DNA of 43,117 nucleotides from an uncultured Prevotella sp. (GTDB taxonomy: Bacteria; Bacteroidota; Bacteroidia; Bacteroidales; Bacteroidaceae), in NCBI GenBank assembly GCA_900550365.1, contig URRR01000019.1, positions 1-43,117 on the forward strand. The letters are read 5' to 3'. Positions 1-7,688 of the stretch are shown here, piece by piece. The notes beneath the pieces are model-generated. The model did not search any database. It had not been told where the DNA came from and worked only from the letters and a program-made list of their open reading frames with translations. Position 1 is the stretch's first letter; every line of letters starts with the position of its first letter. Made by a program: the position numbers and the translations under genes.

Positions 1-133
1 CCGGAACACATAAATGCATATGTAAATCTTTTCAGTAAATAACGACTTTTTGTGTGAAGTAATTTCAGGCATAGTCACTTTCTTGGATGCACTTCAAACT
101 GCGGATGACTCCAAAATACGACCTTTAATAATG

Positions 134-172
134 CAAAACGCGGCCTTTCGCATGACAATAGGCCGCGTTTTG
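134..172. terminator. Bidirectional terminator after dapA
   Basis: A 13-bp perfect inverted repeat (134-146 paired with 160-172, core ACGCGGCCT) encloses a 13-nt loop. It has an A-run on one side and a T-run on the other, so it can terminate transcription on either strand. It lies 22 bp past the dapA stop codon. Its CAAAA...TTTTG ends resemble the palindromic units found elsewhere in the window. Confidence 0.8.
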
Positions 173-193
173 TATTGTAATTAACGGTTAATT

Positions 194-1078
194 CTAAAGC
201 CTGAACTTAAGGCATTCGCTGATACGCTGCATCGTTGTAAGACGTGTCGGCACGAGCGGCAGGCGCAATACGTTCTCAATCATGCCCATCTCGTGCAGCA
301 TCGCTTTGACACCGGCAGGATTGCCGTCAACAAAAAGCAGGCTGAACAGGTCGGTGAACTTATGATGTATCTTGCGCGCGCTCTCCATTTCGCCGTTCAT
401 CTCCAGCCGTATCATGCGCGAGAACTCTTTAGGCAGGGCATTGCCGATAACTGAAATTACACCGGCTGCACCGCAGGCTATCATCGGGAAAGTAAGTGCA
501 TCGTCACCGCTGATAACGTCAAACGTATCAGGTTTGTTCTTTATAATCTCGTCCACCTGCTCAAGACTGCCGCTGGCCTCCTTTATCGCCACGATATTCT
601 TGCAGTCACGGGCAAGTCTGACGGTTGTTTCAGCCTTAAGATTGACGCCTGTACGTCCCGGCACATTATATAACACAACGGGCATATCCGTAGCAGCGGC
701 GATAGCCTTAAAATGCTGATAAAGCCCCTCTTGTGACGGTTTGTTATAATAAGGACAAACACTCAGTATGCCGTCTATGCCTGAAAAGTCGCCTGTTTTC
801 AGCTCATTCACCACGTCAGCCGTATTGTTACCGCCGCATCCCATCAGGATTGGCACTTTAGAGCCAGCCATATCGACAACAAGTTCCTTTATTTTTTGCT
901 TCTCGTCCTTTGTCAACGTAGGAGTCTCACCGGTCGTAGCAAGTATGCAAAAAAAGTCAGCACCATTGTCAAGCTGATAAGTCACTAACCTTTTCAGCGC
1001 GTCATAATCTACCGCGCCGTCATTAGTGAATGGGGTGACAAGGGCTATGCCGAGACCTTTAAATATGTTATGAACCAT
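194..1078 (-). CDS. dapA: 4-hydroxy-tetrahydrodipicolinate synthase (DapA)
   Basis: This 294-residue cytosolic enzyme condenses pyruvate with aspartate-4-semialdehyde, the committed step of the diaminopimelate/lysine pathway. The full (beta/alpha)8 class I aldolase fold is present at the usual family length. The Schiff-base lysine is K166 in the segment AIKEASG, the catalytic tyrosine is Y137 in LYNVPGRTG, and the TTGE segment near residue 48 carries the conserved threonines. The start is supported by a consensus promoter at 1112-1143. The gene lies 115 bp downstream of the DMT permease gene on the same strand but has its own promoter, so it is probably transcribed alone. No other lysine gene is nearby. 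The identification is secure. Confidence 0.95.
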   Translation of the reverse strand: MVHNIFKGLGIALVTPFTNDGAVDYDALKRLVTYQLDNGADFFCILATTGETPTLTKDEKQKIKELVVDMAGSKVPILMGCGGNNTADVVNELKTGDFSGIDGILSVCPYYNKPSQEGLYQHFKAIAAATDMPVVLYNVPGRTGVNLKAETTVRLARDCKNIVAIKEASGSLEQVDEIIKNKPDTFDVISGDDALTFPMIACGAAGVISVIGNALPKEFSRMIRLEMNGEMESARKIHHKFTDLFSLLFVDGNPAGVKAMLHEMGMIENVLRLPLVPTRLTTMQRISECLKFRL

Positions 1079-1111
1079 AAGATTAAATGTCTTTTCCTTA
1101 ATAATGCGGAT

Positions 1112-1143
1112 GCAAAAATACTATTTTTATGTTAAAAAGCAAA
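1112..1143 (-). promoter_or_regulatory. Bacteroidetes-type promoter of dapA
   Basis: Read on the minus strand, TTTG (1140-1143) is followed by exactly 19 bp and then TATTTTTGC (1112-1120). This is a full match to the Bacteroidetes primary sigma consensus TTTG-N19-TAnnTTTG. It places the transcription start near 1105, about 27 nt before the dapA ATG. Confidence 0.8.
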
Positions 1144-1193
1144 ACAAATTGTCTTTTTTTAGCATACCGGCTGACATATGAAAATCATACATT

Positions 1194-2114
1194 TCAATGT
1201 GAACCTATATACAGGAACACCATTCCGAGCAGCACGAGGATAAGGTCAACAACCTTGCTCTTGAGGTTTTTCTCATGCAGAAGCGCCGCACCGAAAAGGA
1301 ACGACACAATAACGCTGCCGCGCCTGATCATCGACACGATGCTTATCATTGCGTCGGGCATGCTCAAAGCGTAGAAATATACGAAATCGGCAGCACTCAG
1401 GAACACGCTTATTAGCACTATACACCAGTCCCAACGGAACGGCGTGGTGTGCTTCCGCTTAGGCCACCACAGCAGCATAAGCATCGCTCCCATCATGAAA
1501 CACTGATATATGTTGTACCAGCTTTGCACCACCATTGGCTCAAGTCCTACTCCGCCGCTCTCTACCGGAGCCATAAGATACTTGTCGTAAAGACCGCTCA
1601 CCGCACCGAGCAGGGCAGCCAGCACGATAAAATATATCCAGCGGTCGTGCTTGAAGTCTATTCCTTCTTTCTTTCCGCTGCGGCTAAGCATGAAGAACGA
1701 CGCCACGGCCAGCGCCACTCCTATCCACTGATACAGGTTAAGACGTTCACCGAACACGATGAACGCTCCTACCAGCACCATGACGGGGCGCGTAGCGTTA
1801 ATCGGACCGACTATCGTCAGCGGCAGATGCTTCATGCCGAAGTATCCGAACACCCACGACGCAAGCACAATTACGCTTTTTAGGAGTATGTACTTATGCA
1901 CCTCCCAACCGCCACCCGGCGCCACATGGAATATTGAGCCGTCAAGAGCAGTCGTAGTTGCCGACATTACAATGAATGGCAGGAATATCAATGAAGAAAA
2001 CAGCGTGTTGAGAAACAACACCGGGATGACGGCGTTACCGTCAAGAGATTTTTTCTTGAAAGAGTCATAAAAGCCGAGCAATACGGCTGAAAGGAATGCT
2101 AATAACAGCCACAT
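1194..2114 (-). CDS. DMT-superfamily (EamA-like) membrane permease
   Basis: This 306-residue inner-membrane protein has about ten hydrophobic helices arranged as two EamA-type halves, the layout of the drug/metabolite transporter superfamily. The first helix starts at the N-terminus (MWLLLAFLSAVLLGF). A conserved proline/glycine segment around residues 95-115 (PLTIVGPINATRPVMVL) lies in the first half. A matching RRGSVIVSFLFGAALLHE segment near residue 265 is the equivalent in the second half. The substrate cannot be read from the sequence; relatives export amino acids, nucleotide sugars or other small metabolites. It starts 51 bp after the truA stop on the same strand and may be co-transcribed with it. 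No promoter of its own was recognised. Confidence 0.75.
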   Translation of the reverse strand: MWLLLAFLSAVLLGFYDSFKKKSLDGNAVIPVLFLNTLFSSLIFLPFIVMSATTTALDGSIFHVAPGGGWEVHKYILLKSVIVLASWVFGYFGMKHLPLTIVGPINATRPVMVLVGAFIVFGERLNLYQWIGVALAVASFFMLSRSGKKEGIDFKHDRWIYFIVLAALLGAVSGLYDKYLMAPVESGGVGLEPMVVQSWYNIYQCFMMGAMLMLLWWPKRKHTTPFRWDWCIVLISVFLSAADFVYFYALSMPDAMISIVSMIRRGSVIVSFLFGAALLHEKNLKSKVVDLILVLLGMVFLYIGSH

Positions 2115-2165
2115 ATTTTTATGTTTATAATTAAACGAGTCAAGAATATGGCGGCCAGCGAGACG

Positions 2166-2897
2166 TCAATATTCTATATTCTCAAGGAAAAGGGCATTGC
2201 CGGGCATGCTTTCGCCTGCACACGAGCGTTGCCTCCCCTCTATTGTTCTCCTGAAATCATCTATTGTCATACGGCCGCGCCCCACGTCAATCAGTGTGCC
2301 TACAACAGCCCTCACCATGTTACGCAGAAAGCGGTTTGCCGTTATCACAAAGTGCCAACTGTACTCCCCGTCCTTTACCCAACGGGCCTCGGTTACCTTG
2401 CAGAATGTAGTCTTTGCGCCGGAATTGCTCTTGCAGAAAGCTGCAAAGTCATCATATTCGGTAAGCAAGGCCGCCGCACGGTTCATCATGTCAAAGTCAA
2501 GCCGATAAGCCAGATAGCATGAGTACGTCCTAAGGAACGGGTCTTTATGCTGATGTACATAATAATGATAGGTGCGGGCAACCGCACTGAAGCGCGCGTG
2601 CATGTCCTGGCTTACGGGAACGGCCTTGTCTGCCGATATGTCACGCGGCAGAATGCGGTTCAGCCGATATACAAGCTGAACACAATCAAGCTCCATATCA
2701 ACATCGAAATGGGCCACCATCATGCGCGCATGCACTCCTGTATCGGTACGGCCGGCCCCTACAACCTGTATATCTTCTCGCAGAAGCAACGACAAGGCAC
2801 GCTGCAGCTCTTCCTGAACGGTGCGTCCGTTAGGCTGTATCTGCCACCCGTTATAGGCTGTGCCGTCATATTTTATGTAAAGAAAATATCTCTGCAT
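2166..2897 (-). CDS. truA: tRNA pseudouridine(38-40) synthase TruA
   Basis: The 243-residue enzyme isomerises uridines 38-40 in the anticodon arm of many tRNAs. The catalytic aspartate is in the segment AGRTDTGVHA (residues about 50-59). The ENIEY C-terminus and the RNA-binding segments of the TruA fold are present, and the length is typical. The frame opens one codon earlier with GTG (2900), but ATG at 2897 gives the usual MQRYFLYIKYDG beginning and is the better start. A perfect -7 element at 2923-2931 lies just upstream. It is probably followed in the same transcript by the DMT permease. Confidence 0.93.
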   Translation of the reverse strand: MQRYFLYIKYDGTAYNGWQIQPNGRTVQEELQRALSLLLREDIQVVGAGRTDTGVHARMMVAHFDVDMELDCVQLVYRLNRILPRDISADKAVPVSQDMHARFSAVARTYHYYVHQHKDPFLRTYSCYLAYRLDFDMMNRAAALLTEYDDFAAFCKSNSGAKTTFCKVTEARWVKDGEYSWHFVITANRFLRNMVRAVVGTLIDVGRGRMTIDDFRRTIEGRQRSCAGESMPGNALFLENIEY

Positions 2898-2922
2898 CAC
2901 AGGTCGTGCTTGATTTTCGGGT

Positions 2923-2931
2923 GCAAAAGTA
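2923..2931 (-). promoter_or_regulatory. -7 promoter element of truA
   Basis: On the minus strand the sequence reads TACTTTTGC, a perfect Bacteroidetes -7 box, 26 bp before the truA ATG. The short distance implies a very short leader. No clear TTTG was identified at the -33 position. Confidence 0.6.
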
Positions 2932-3003
2932 CAAAAAATACACGTTCCACGTGTGTCCTTACTGAAAATATTTTATTTATCCGTTTCTCTCATTTCAGCA
3001 TTT

Positions 3004-3012
3004 TATCTTTGC
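3004..3012 (+). promoter_or_regulatory. Possible upstream promoter of ligA
   Basis: TATCTTTGC matches the -7 consensus and is followed by CAC, as is the second copy at 3132-3140. There is no TTTG at the expected 19-bp distance (only TTTC at 16 bp), so it is weaker than the proximal promoter. Confidence 0.35.
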
Positions 3013-3043
3013 ACATTACGTATAATTTTCAATGGTAACGGCT

Positions 3044-3096
3044 TTAACTTCTAACGCCCGCAGGGCGTGTTAACTTCTTTAACTTCTATAACTTCT
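3044..3096 (+). repeat. Tandem 9-bp repeat with small hairpin upstream of ligA
   Basis: Four copies of TTAACTTCT (one with a single change) lie at 3044-3052, 3070-3078, 3079-3087 and 3088-3096. A 6-bp stem with a 3-nt loop (ACGCCC/GGGCGT, 3054-3068) sits between the first and second copies. The tract lies between two copies of TATCTTTGCAC. Confidence 0.75.
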
Positions 3097-3108
3097 TCTC
3101 CTTTTTGT

Positions 3109-3140
3109 TTTGCACTTCGCCCGGCTTGCACTATCTTTGC
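3109..3140 (+). promoter_or_regulatory. Bacteroidetes-type promoter of ligA
   Basis: TTTG (3109-3112), 19 bp, then TATCTTTGC (3132-3140) is a complete consensus promoter. The start of transcription is expected near 3147, leaving a leader of about 37 nt before the ATG at 3184. This rules out the earlier in-frame ATG at 3067. Confidence 0.82.
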
Positions 3141-3183
3141 ACTGCACTTATATTTTCTCAGATTATATTTATTCTTTAATAAT

Positions 3184-5184
3184 ATGGACGAAAAACAACG
3201 GATACTGCAACTCAGGAAAGAGCTGCACGAACATAATTACAAGTATTATGTCCTTAACCAGCCAAGCATAAGCGACCAGGACTTTGACTTTATGATGCAC
3301 GAGCTGCAGGAGCTTGAGGCCCGTCATCCCGAAATGGCAGACCCTGACTCACCGACACAACGCGTGGGAAGCGACATCAGCAGCGAGTTCAAGCAGGTTA
3401 CGCATAAATACCCGATGCTGTCATTGGCCAATACGTACAACGAGCAGGACGTGGCCGACTTCTACAACAGCGTGAAAAAGGGGCTTAACGGTGAGGACTT
3501 TGAGATATGCTGCGAAATGAAATATGACGGTCTGTCTATATCGCTGACTTATGTTGACGGACGTCTGACACAAGGCGTAACGCGCGGTGACGGTGTACAT
3601 GGTGACGACGTAACCGCAAACGTAAGGACAATACGCTCCATTCCGCTCGTGCTGAAAGACGGCGACTGGCCCAGGGAATTTGAAATAAGGGGCGAGATAC
3701 TGATGCCCTGGAACGTATTTGAGCAGCTCAACGCCGAGCGTGAGGCTGCCGAGGAACCGCTGTTCGCCAATCCGCGCAACGCTGCCAGCGGCACTCTGAA
3801 AAGCCTCAACCCCGCAGTGGTGGCGAGCCGCAAGCTCGACGCCTACCTGTATTACCTGCTTGGCGACGGCATCGGAGGTGACGGGCACTACGAGAATCTT
3901 ATGCGTGCCAAGCAGTGGGGATTCAAGATAAGCGAGGGTATGCGCAAGGTAAAGACTCTTGAGGAAATATATGACTTCATAAACTACTGGGACACTGAGC
4001 GGAAGAATATGCCCGTGGCCACTGACGGAATTGTTCTGAAAGTGAACTCTCTGCGCCAGCAGCGTGCATTAGGCTACACGGCTAAAAGCCCACGGTGGGC
4101 AATAGCATATAAATTTAAGGCCGAACGCGAATGCACACGCCTCAACGAGGTAACCTACCAGGTAGGACGTACCGGCCAGATAACGCCTGTGGCCAACATG
4201 GAGCCTGTTCAGCTTGCAGGCACTACGGTGCGCCGCGCCACGCTAAACAATGAGGATTTCATCAAGAGTCTTGACCTGCATGAGGGCGACTACGTGTATG
4301 TTGAAAAGGGAGGCGAGATTATCCCAAAGATTGTAGGCGTTGACACGTCACGGCGCGACGCGTCGGCACGTCCCGTGGAATTCATTACTCACTGCCCAGA
4401 ATGCGGCGCCGAACTGGTAAGATATGAAGGCGAAGCCGCCCACTATTGCCCTAACGACGCCGGATGTCCGCCGCAGATAAAGGGCCGTATAGAGCACTTC
4501 ATATCACGGCGGGCGATGAACATTGACAGCCTTGGCCCTGAGACAGTCGACGAATATTACCGCCGCGGTCTCATAAGCAACGTGGCCGACCTGTATGACA
4601 TACGTGTAGAGCAAATCAACGGTGACGGCAGCCGGCAGAAGTCGGCTCAAAAGGTGGTTGACGGCATAGCGGCGTCAAAGCAGGTTCCATTTGAACGTGT
4701 GGTGTTCGCCCTCGGAATACGGTTTGTCGGTGAGACTTCGGCACGTCTGCTGGCCCGCCACTTCAAGAACATTGACAATCTGGCCAATGCCTCATTGCAG
4801 GAGCTGACCGACATCGACGGCATAGGTGAAGTGATAGCAAAGAGCGTAATAACATATTTCCACAACCCCGTCAATCAGGAAATTGTCAACCGTCTGCGCG
4901 GATATGGTCTGCGCATGTCGCTCAGCGAGGAGCAGATGCAGGCAGCCAGCACACGGCTCGCAGGCAAGAGCATCGTGATAAGCGGTGTGTTTACCCACCA
5001 CAGCCGTGACGAATACAAGCGGATAATAGAACAGAACGGCGGGAAAAACGTAGGCAGCATAAGCGGAAAGACATCGTTCATACTCGCCGGCGACAACATG
5101 GGACCTGCCAAACTGCAGAAGGCGGAGAAGTTAGGAGTGCCCATTGTTGACGAAGATACCTTCTTGAAAATGATTGAACAATAA
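3184..5184 (+). CDS. ligA: NAD+-dependent DNA ligase LigA
   Basis: This 666-residue enzyme seals nicks in DNA during replication and repair using NAD+. Domain order is canonical. An Ia/adenylation region has the AMP-accepting lysine K113 in the segment MKYDGLS. It is followed by an OB fold, a four-cysteine zinc finger (CPECGAEL ... HYCPNDAGC, roughly residues 405-430), helix-hairpin-helix repeats and a C-terminal BRCT domain (ending KLGVPIVDEDTFLKMIEQ). The frame is open back to 3067, but those 39 residues are hydrophobic and lie upstream of the promoter at 3109-3140. The start is therefore ATG 3184 (MDEKQRILQL). It is transcribed alone and convergent with pstS. Confidence 0.97.
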   Translation: MDEKQRILQLRKELHEHNYKYYVLNQPSISDQDFDFMMHELQELEARHPEMADPDSPTQRVGSDISSEFKQVTHKYPMLSLANTYNEQDVADFYNSVKKGLNGEDFEICCEMKYDGLSISLTYVDGRLTQGVTRGDGVHGDDVTANVRTIRSIPLVLKDGDWPREFEIRGEILMPWNVFEQLNAEREAAEEPLFANPRNAASGTLKSLNPAVVASRKLDAYLYYLLGDGIGGDGHYENLMRAKQWGFKISEGMRKVKTLEEIYDFINYWDTERKNMPVATDGIVLKVNSLRQQRALGYTAKSPRWAIAYKFKAERECTRLNEVTYQVGRTGQITPVANMEPVQLAGTTVRRATLNNEDFIKSLDLHEGDYVYVEKGGEIIPKIVGVDTSRRDASARPVEFITHCPECGAELVRYEGEAAHYCPNDAGCPPQIKGRIEHFISRRAMNIDSLGPETVDEYYRRGLISNVADLYDIRVEQINGDGSRQKSAQKVVDGIAASKQVPFERVVFALGIRFVGETSARLLARHFKNIDNLANASLQELTDIDGIGEVIAKSVITYFHNPVNQEIVNRLRGYGLRMSLSEEQMQAASTRLAGKSIVISGVFTHHSRDEYKRIIEQNGGKNVGSISGKTSFILAGDNMGPAKLQKAEKLGVPIVDEDTFLKMIEQ

Positions 5185-5208
5185 GCAGACGGAAATCAAC
5201 TGATTTCC

Positions 5209-5289
5209 AAAAGACGGCAAACCGCGCTGCAAAAGACGGCCTTTCACTCTCTAAAAGACCATGTTTTGCAGCGCGGTTTGCCGTCTTTT
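5209..5289. terminator. 26-bp perfect hairpin between ligA and pstS
   Basis: A perfect 26-bp inverted repeat (5209-5234 with 5264-5289) has AAAA and TTTT at its ends and a 29-nt loop. It lies between convergent ligA and pstS and should terminate both. The left arm and the loop contain the CAAAAGACGGC-type word shared with palindromic arrays elsewhere in the window. Confidence 0.85.
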
Positions 5290-5382
5290 ATATCGTAACA
5301 GCTAAGTGATTGATTTTCAATAAAATAAAAATCCTTCGTCTGTCCGGTACAAACGATACAGACGAAGGTGAAAACAACCTTT

Positions 5383-6219
5383 TTATTTAGCAGGTACGTA
5401 TCCGCTCTTCATCACTATCTCCTGGCCTTTCGGCGACATCAGGAAGTTGATGAACGGCTCTACCACCTTGGCCTTATCTGCTGTGTAATAGTAATACAGC
5501 TCACGTATTATAGGATAAATATGGCGCCGGCCGGTATCCATATTCGGGTAAACGAAGTGTTTGCCGTCATAAGACACCTTGATAGCCTTGACGTGCTTGT
5601 TGACATATGCCATGCCGACATATCCTATTGCGCCGAGAGTCTGGCTGACAGACTGTATCACTGCTCCTGTGGCCGGCATCGAGAGCACACCTGCCATATA
5701 GTTTTTCTCATGCAGCACGCTGGTCTTAAAGAACTCGTATGTACCTGAAGAAGTCTCGCGAGAGTAGACAATTATCTTAAGGTCAGGGCCATACTTGCCC
5801 GTGTAATAGTCTTTTACCTGATTCCAGTTAGTAACCTTGCCGCGGAAAATAGCCTCAAGCTGCTCACGCGTCAGGTGTGAGATAGGGTTGTTAGGATTTA
5901 CTATCACGGCCAAAGCGTCATATGCAACGACGGCTTCGCGAAGCTGTTTGCCGCTGCGGCTGATTTTCACACGCTCGTTAAACTTTACAGAGCGTGACGC
6001 CATTGCGATGTCTGTTGTTCCGTCGATAAGGGCTGAGATACCCACACCTGAACCTCCGCCGGTCACTGTAACGCGCGCTTGCGGGTTCAGTTTCATATAG
6101 ACTTCAGCACCTTCCTGCGATACCGGCAGGACTGTGTCACTACCCTTGATTTTCTGTCCGGCTGCCGTTATCGTTACTGCCGATACCAAAGCAACCGCCA
6201 TAAGTCTTAAAACGTTCAT
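5383..6219 (-). CDS. pstS: Phosphate-binding periplasmic protein PstS
   Basis: This is the high-affinity phosphate receptor of the PstSCAB ABC transporter. From ATG 6219 it is 278 residues with a cleavable signal peptide (MNVLRLMAVALVSAVTITAA), then KIKGSDTVLPVSQEGAE. Phosphate-contact segments are visible: GSDTVLP near the N-terminus, TGGGSGVGI, the ASRSVK segment and SRETSSGTYEFF. An ATG two codons earlier (6225) is equally possible; the open frame back to 6285 runs through the regulatory region and is not used. The gene is divergent from pstC and shares a symmetrical array of Pho-box-like half-sites with it. Usually pstS heads the operon; here it is split off on the other strand. Confidence 0.93.
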   Translation of the reverse strand: MNVLRLMAVALVSAVTITAAGQKIKGSDTVLPVSQEGAEVYMKLNPQARVTVTGGGSGVGISALIDGTTDIAMASRSVKFNERVKISRSGKQLREAVVAYDALAVIVNPNNPISHLTREQLEAIFRGKVTNWNQVKDYYTGKYGPDLKIIVYSRETSSGTYEFFKTSVLHEKNYMAGVLSMPATGAVIQSVSQTLGAIGYVGMAYVNKHVKAIKVSYDGKHFVYPNMDTGRRHIYPIIRELYYYYTADKAKVVEPFINFLMSPKGQEIVMKSGYVPAK

Positions 6220-6244
6220 TTTCATTGCTTTCTGATTTCTGAGT

Positions 6245-6253
6245 GCGAAATAA
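6245..6253 (-). promoter_or_regulatory. Imperfect -7 element of pstS
   Basis: On the minus strand the sequence is TTATTTCGC, which matches five of the seven defined bases of TAnnTTTGC. It begins exactly 21 bp beyond the nearest TGTAAC half-site (6275-6280), mirroring the pstC side. A weak -7 needing an activator would fit a phosphate-regulated promoter. Confidence 0.5.
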
Positions 6254-6274
6254 CACCTTCTGATTTTCATTGCG

Positions 6275-6302
6275 GTTACACACATGTTACATTCGCGTTA
6301 CA
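6275..6302 (-). promoter_or_regulatory. Pho-box-like triple half-site facing pstS
   Basis: Three perfect TGTAAC hexamers on the minus strand (GTTACA on plus at 6275-6280, 6286-6291 and 6297-6302) are spaced exactly 11 bp apart. Direct repeats with 11-bp period are the architecture of PhoB and PhoP binding sites. The array takes the place of a -33 element for pstS. The regulator itself is not encoded in this window. Confidence 0.7.
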
Positions 6303-6321
6303 TGCCGGCAAAGCGATGTTC

Positions 6322-6349
6322 TGTAACGCAAATGTAACGTCCGTGTCAC
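6322..6349 (+). promoter_or_regulatory. Pho-box-like triple half-site facing pstC
   Basis: TGTAAC (6322-6327), TGTAAC (6333-6338) and TGTCAC (6344-6349) repeat with an 11-bp period on the plus strand. They are the mirror image of the array at 6275-6302 about position 6312. The -7 box of pstC starts 21 bp downstream, the same distance as on the pstS side. Confidence 0.7.
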
Positions 6350-6370
6350 ACGTTCGTTATGATGAAGTTC

Positions 6371-6379
6371 TACTTTTGC
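6371..6379 (+). promoter_or_regulatory. -7 promoter element of pstCAB-phoU
   Basis: TACTTTTGC is a perfect Bacteroidetes -7 box, 21 bp after the last Pho-box-like half-site and 30 bp before the ATG at 6410. It shows that the open frame beginning at 6359 is upstream of the transcript and is not the pstC start. Confidence 0.75.
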
Positions 6380-6409
6380 GGTCAGAAAAGTAAAAAAACA
6401 AAAACGACA

Positions 6410-7597
6410 ATGAAAAAGGTTTTAGAGAAAATCATCACGGGAATAATAACATGCAGCGGATTCCTGACAAGTGTCATCATTCTGCTGATAGTATTGTTCC
6501 TGTTCTCTGAAGGGTTCGGACTGTTCTCACAGAAAACCATCGAGGACGGTTACGTACTTGTAGTTAATAAGGAGAATCCGGTAAACGAGCTTAATGCGAA
6601 GCAGATTAAAGGAATTTTCGATGAGGACATCACTAACTGGAAAGAGGTTGGCGGTAAGGACGAGAAAATCATGCTGTTCAGATTTGACGACATGCAGAAA
6701 TTCTTCACCGATAAGGAGCTTGGCGAAAATTACGCAAATGCTGACAAATGCATTGATGAGCTGGTAGAGAAGAACAGCGGCATCATAGGCTTCGTGCCGG
6801 AAGGTTTCATAAAGGAAGACTTCGGCGGTAAGAAACTGGAAGATCACCACATATCCGGCTCTGAAGTGTTCTTCGGAGGCGAGTGGTTCCCTACCGCCAC
6901 GCCGGCTCCGCAGTTCGGCTTCGTGCCGTTGGTGCTCGGTACGGTATGGGTTACGGTGTTCGCCATTCTGTTCGCCCTGCCGTTCGGACTTGCGGTGTCA
7001 ATTTACATGTCAGAAGTGGCGTCTGAAAAAATGCGCAAGATACTGAAACCGGTAATCGAGCTGCTCAACGGCATACCCTCTGTAGTGTATGGCTTCTTCG
7101 GACTTATCGTCATAGTACCGCTTCTGCAGGATGTGTTCGGTCTGCCTGTCGGAGAAAGCGGACTGGCCGGTGCTATCGTTCTGGCCATAATGGCGCTGCC
7201 GACAATAATCACAGTCAGCCAGGACGCCATGCTCAACTGTCCCCGCTCACAGCGTGAAGCAAGTCTGGCGCTCGGCGCATCAAGGTGGCAGACAATATAT
7301 AAGGTGGTGATGCCCTACTCTATCTCAGGTATCACGTCAGCCATTGTGCTGGGCATTGGCCGCGCATTCGGCGAGACAATGGCAGTACTTATGGTTACAG
7401 GTAACGCCGCAGTCATACCTCTCTCTATCACTGACCCGCTCAGAACAATTCCTGCGACAATCGCCGCCGAACTGGGCGAGGCTCCCGCAGGAGGTCCTCA
7501 CTACCAGTCGCTGTTCCTGCTCGGCGTAGTGCTGTTCTTCATAACGCTGATAATCAACTCGAGCGTGGAATACATTTCGGCTAAAAACAAGAAGTGA
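6410..7597 (+). CDS. pstC: Phosphate ABC transporter permease PstC with a PstS-like insert
   Basis: This 395-residue inner-membrane permease pairs with PstA to form the phosphate channel. A first membrane helix (residues about 10-35) is followed by about 110 extra residues (about 47-157) before the standard permease core with its EAA loop (SLALGASRWQTIYKVVMP). The insert resembles a piece of the binding protein: AKQIKGIFDEDITNWKEV here parallels REQLEAIFRGKVTNWNQV in PstS of this window. It would lie in the periplasm. The start is ATG 6410 (MKKVLEKI), set by the promoter at 6371-6379. It is followed by pstA after 91 bp. Core permease identity is certain; the role of the insert is not known to me. 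Confidence 0.92.
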   Translation: MKKVLEKIITGIITCSGFLTSVIILLIVLFLFSEGFGLFSQKTIEDGYVLVVNKENPVNELNAKQIKGIFDEDITNWKEVGGKDEKIMLFRFDDMQKFFTDKELGENYANADKCIDELVEKNSGIIGFVPEGFIKEDFGGKKLEDHHISGSEVFFGGEWFPTATPAPQFGFVPLVLGTVWVTVFAILFALPFGLAVSIYMSEVASEKMRKILKPVIELLNGIPSVVYGFFGLIVIVPLLQDVFGLPVGESGLAGAIVLAIMALPTIITVSQDAMLNCPRSQREASLALGASRWQTIYKVVMPYSISGITSAIVLGIGRAFGETMAVLMVTGNAAVIPLSITDPLRTIPATIAAELGEAPAGGPHYQSLFLLGVVLFFITLIINSSVEYISAKNKK

Positions 7598-7688
7598 TAA
7601 AGATTAATCTGTATAAAGTACGGTAATGAAGTTGAGAATAATACATAACTGATTCAACGGCATCACCTTAAATAAAACAAAGAATAAC

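Noticed and set aside
3067..3183. Upstream in-frame start for ligA
   Set aside because: The consensus promoter at 3109-3140 lies inside that extension, and the ligase fold begins at 3184.
6359..6409. Upstream in-frame start for pstC
   Set aside because: The -7 box at 6371-6379 is downstream of it, so that ATG would not be on the transcript.
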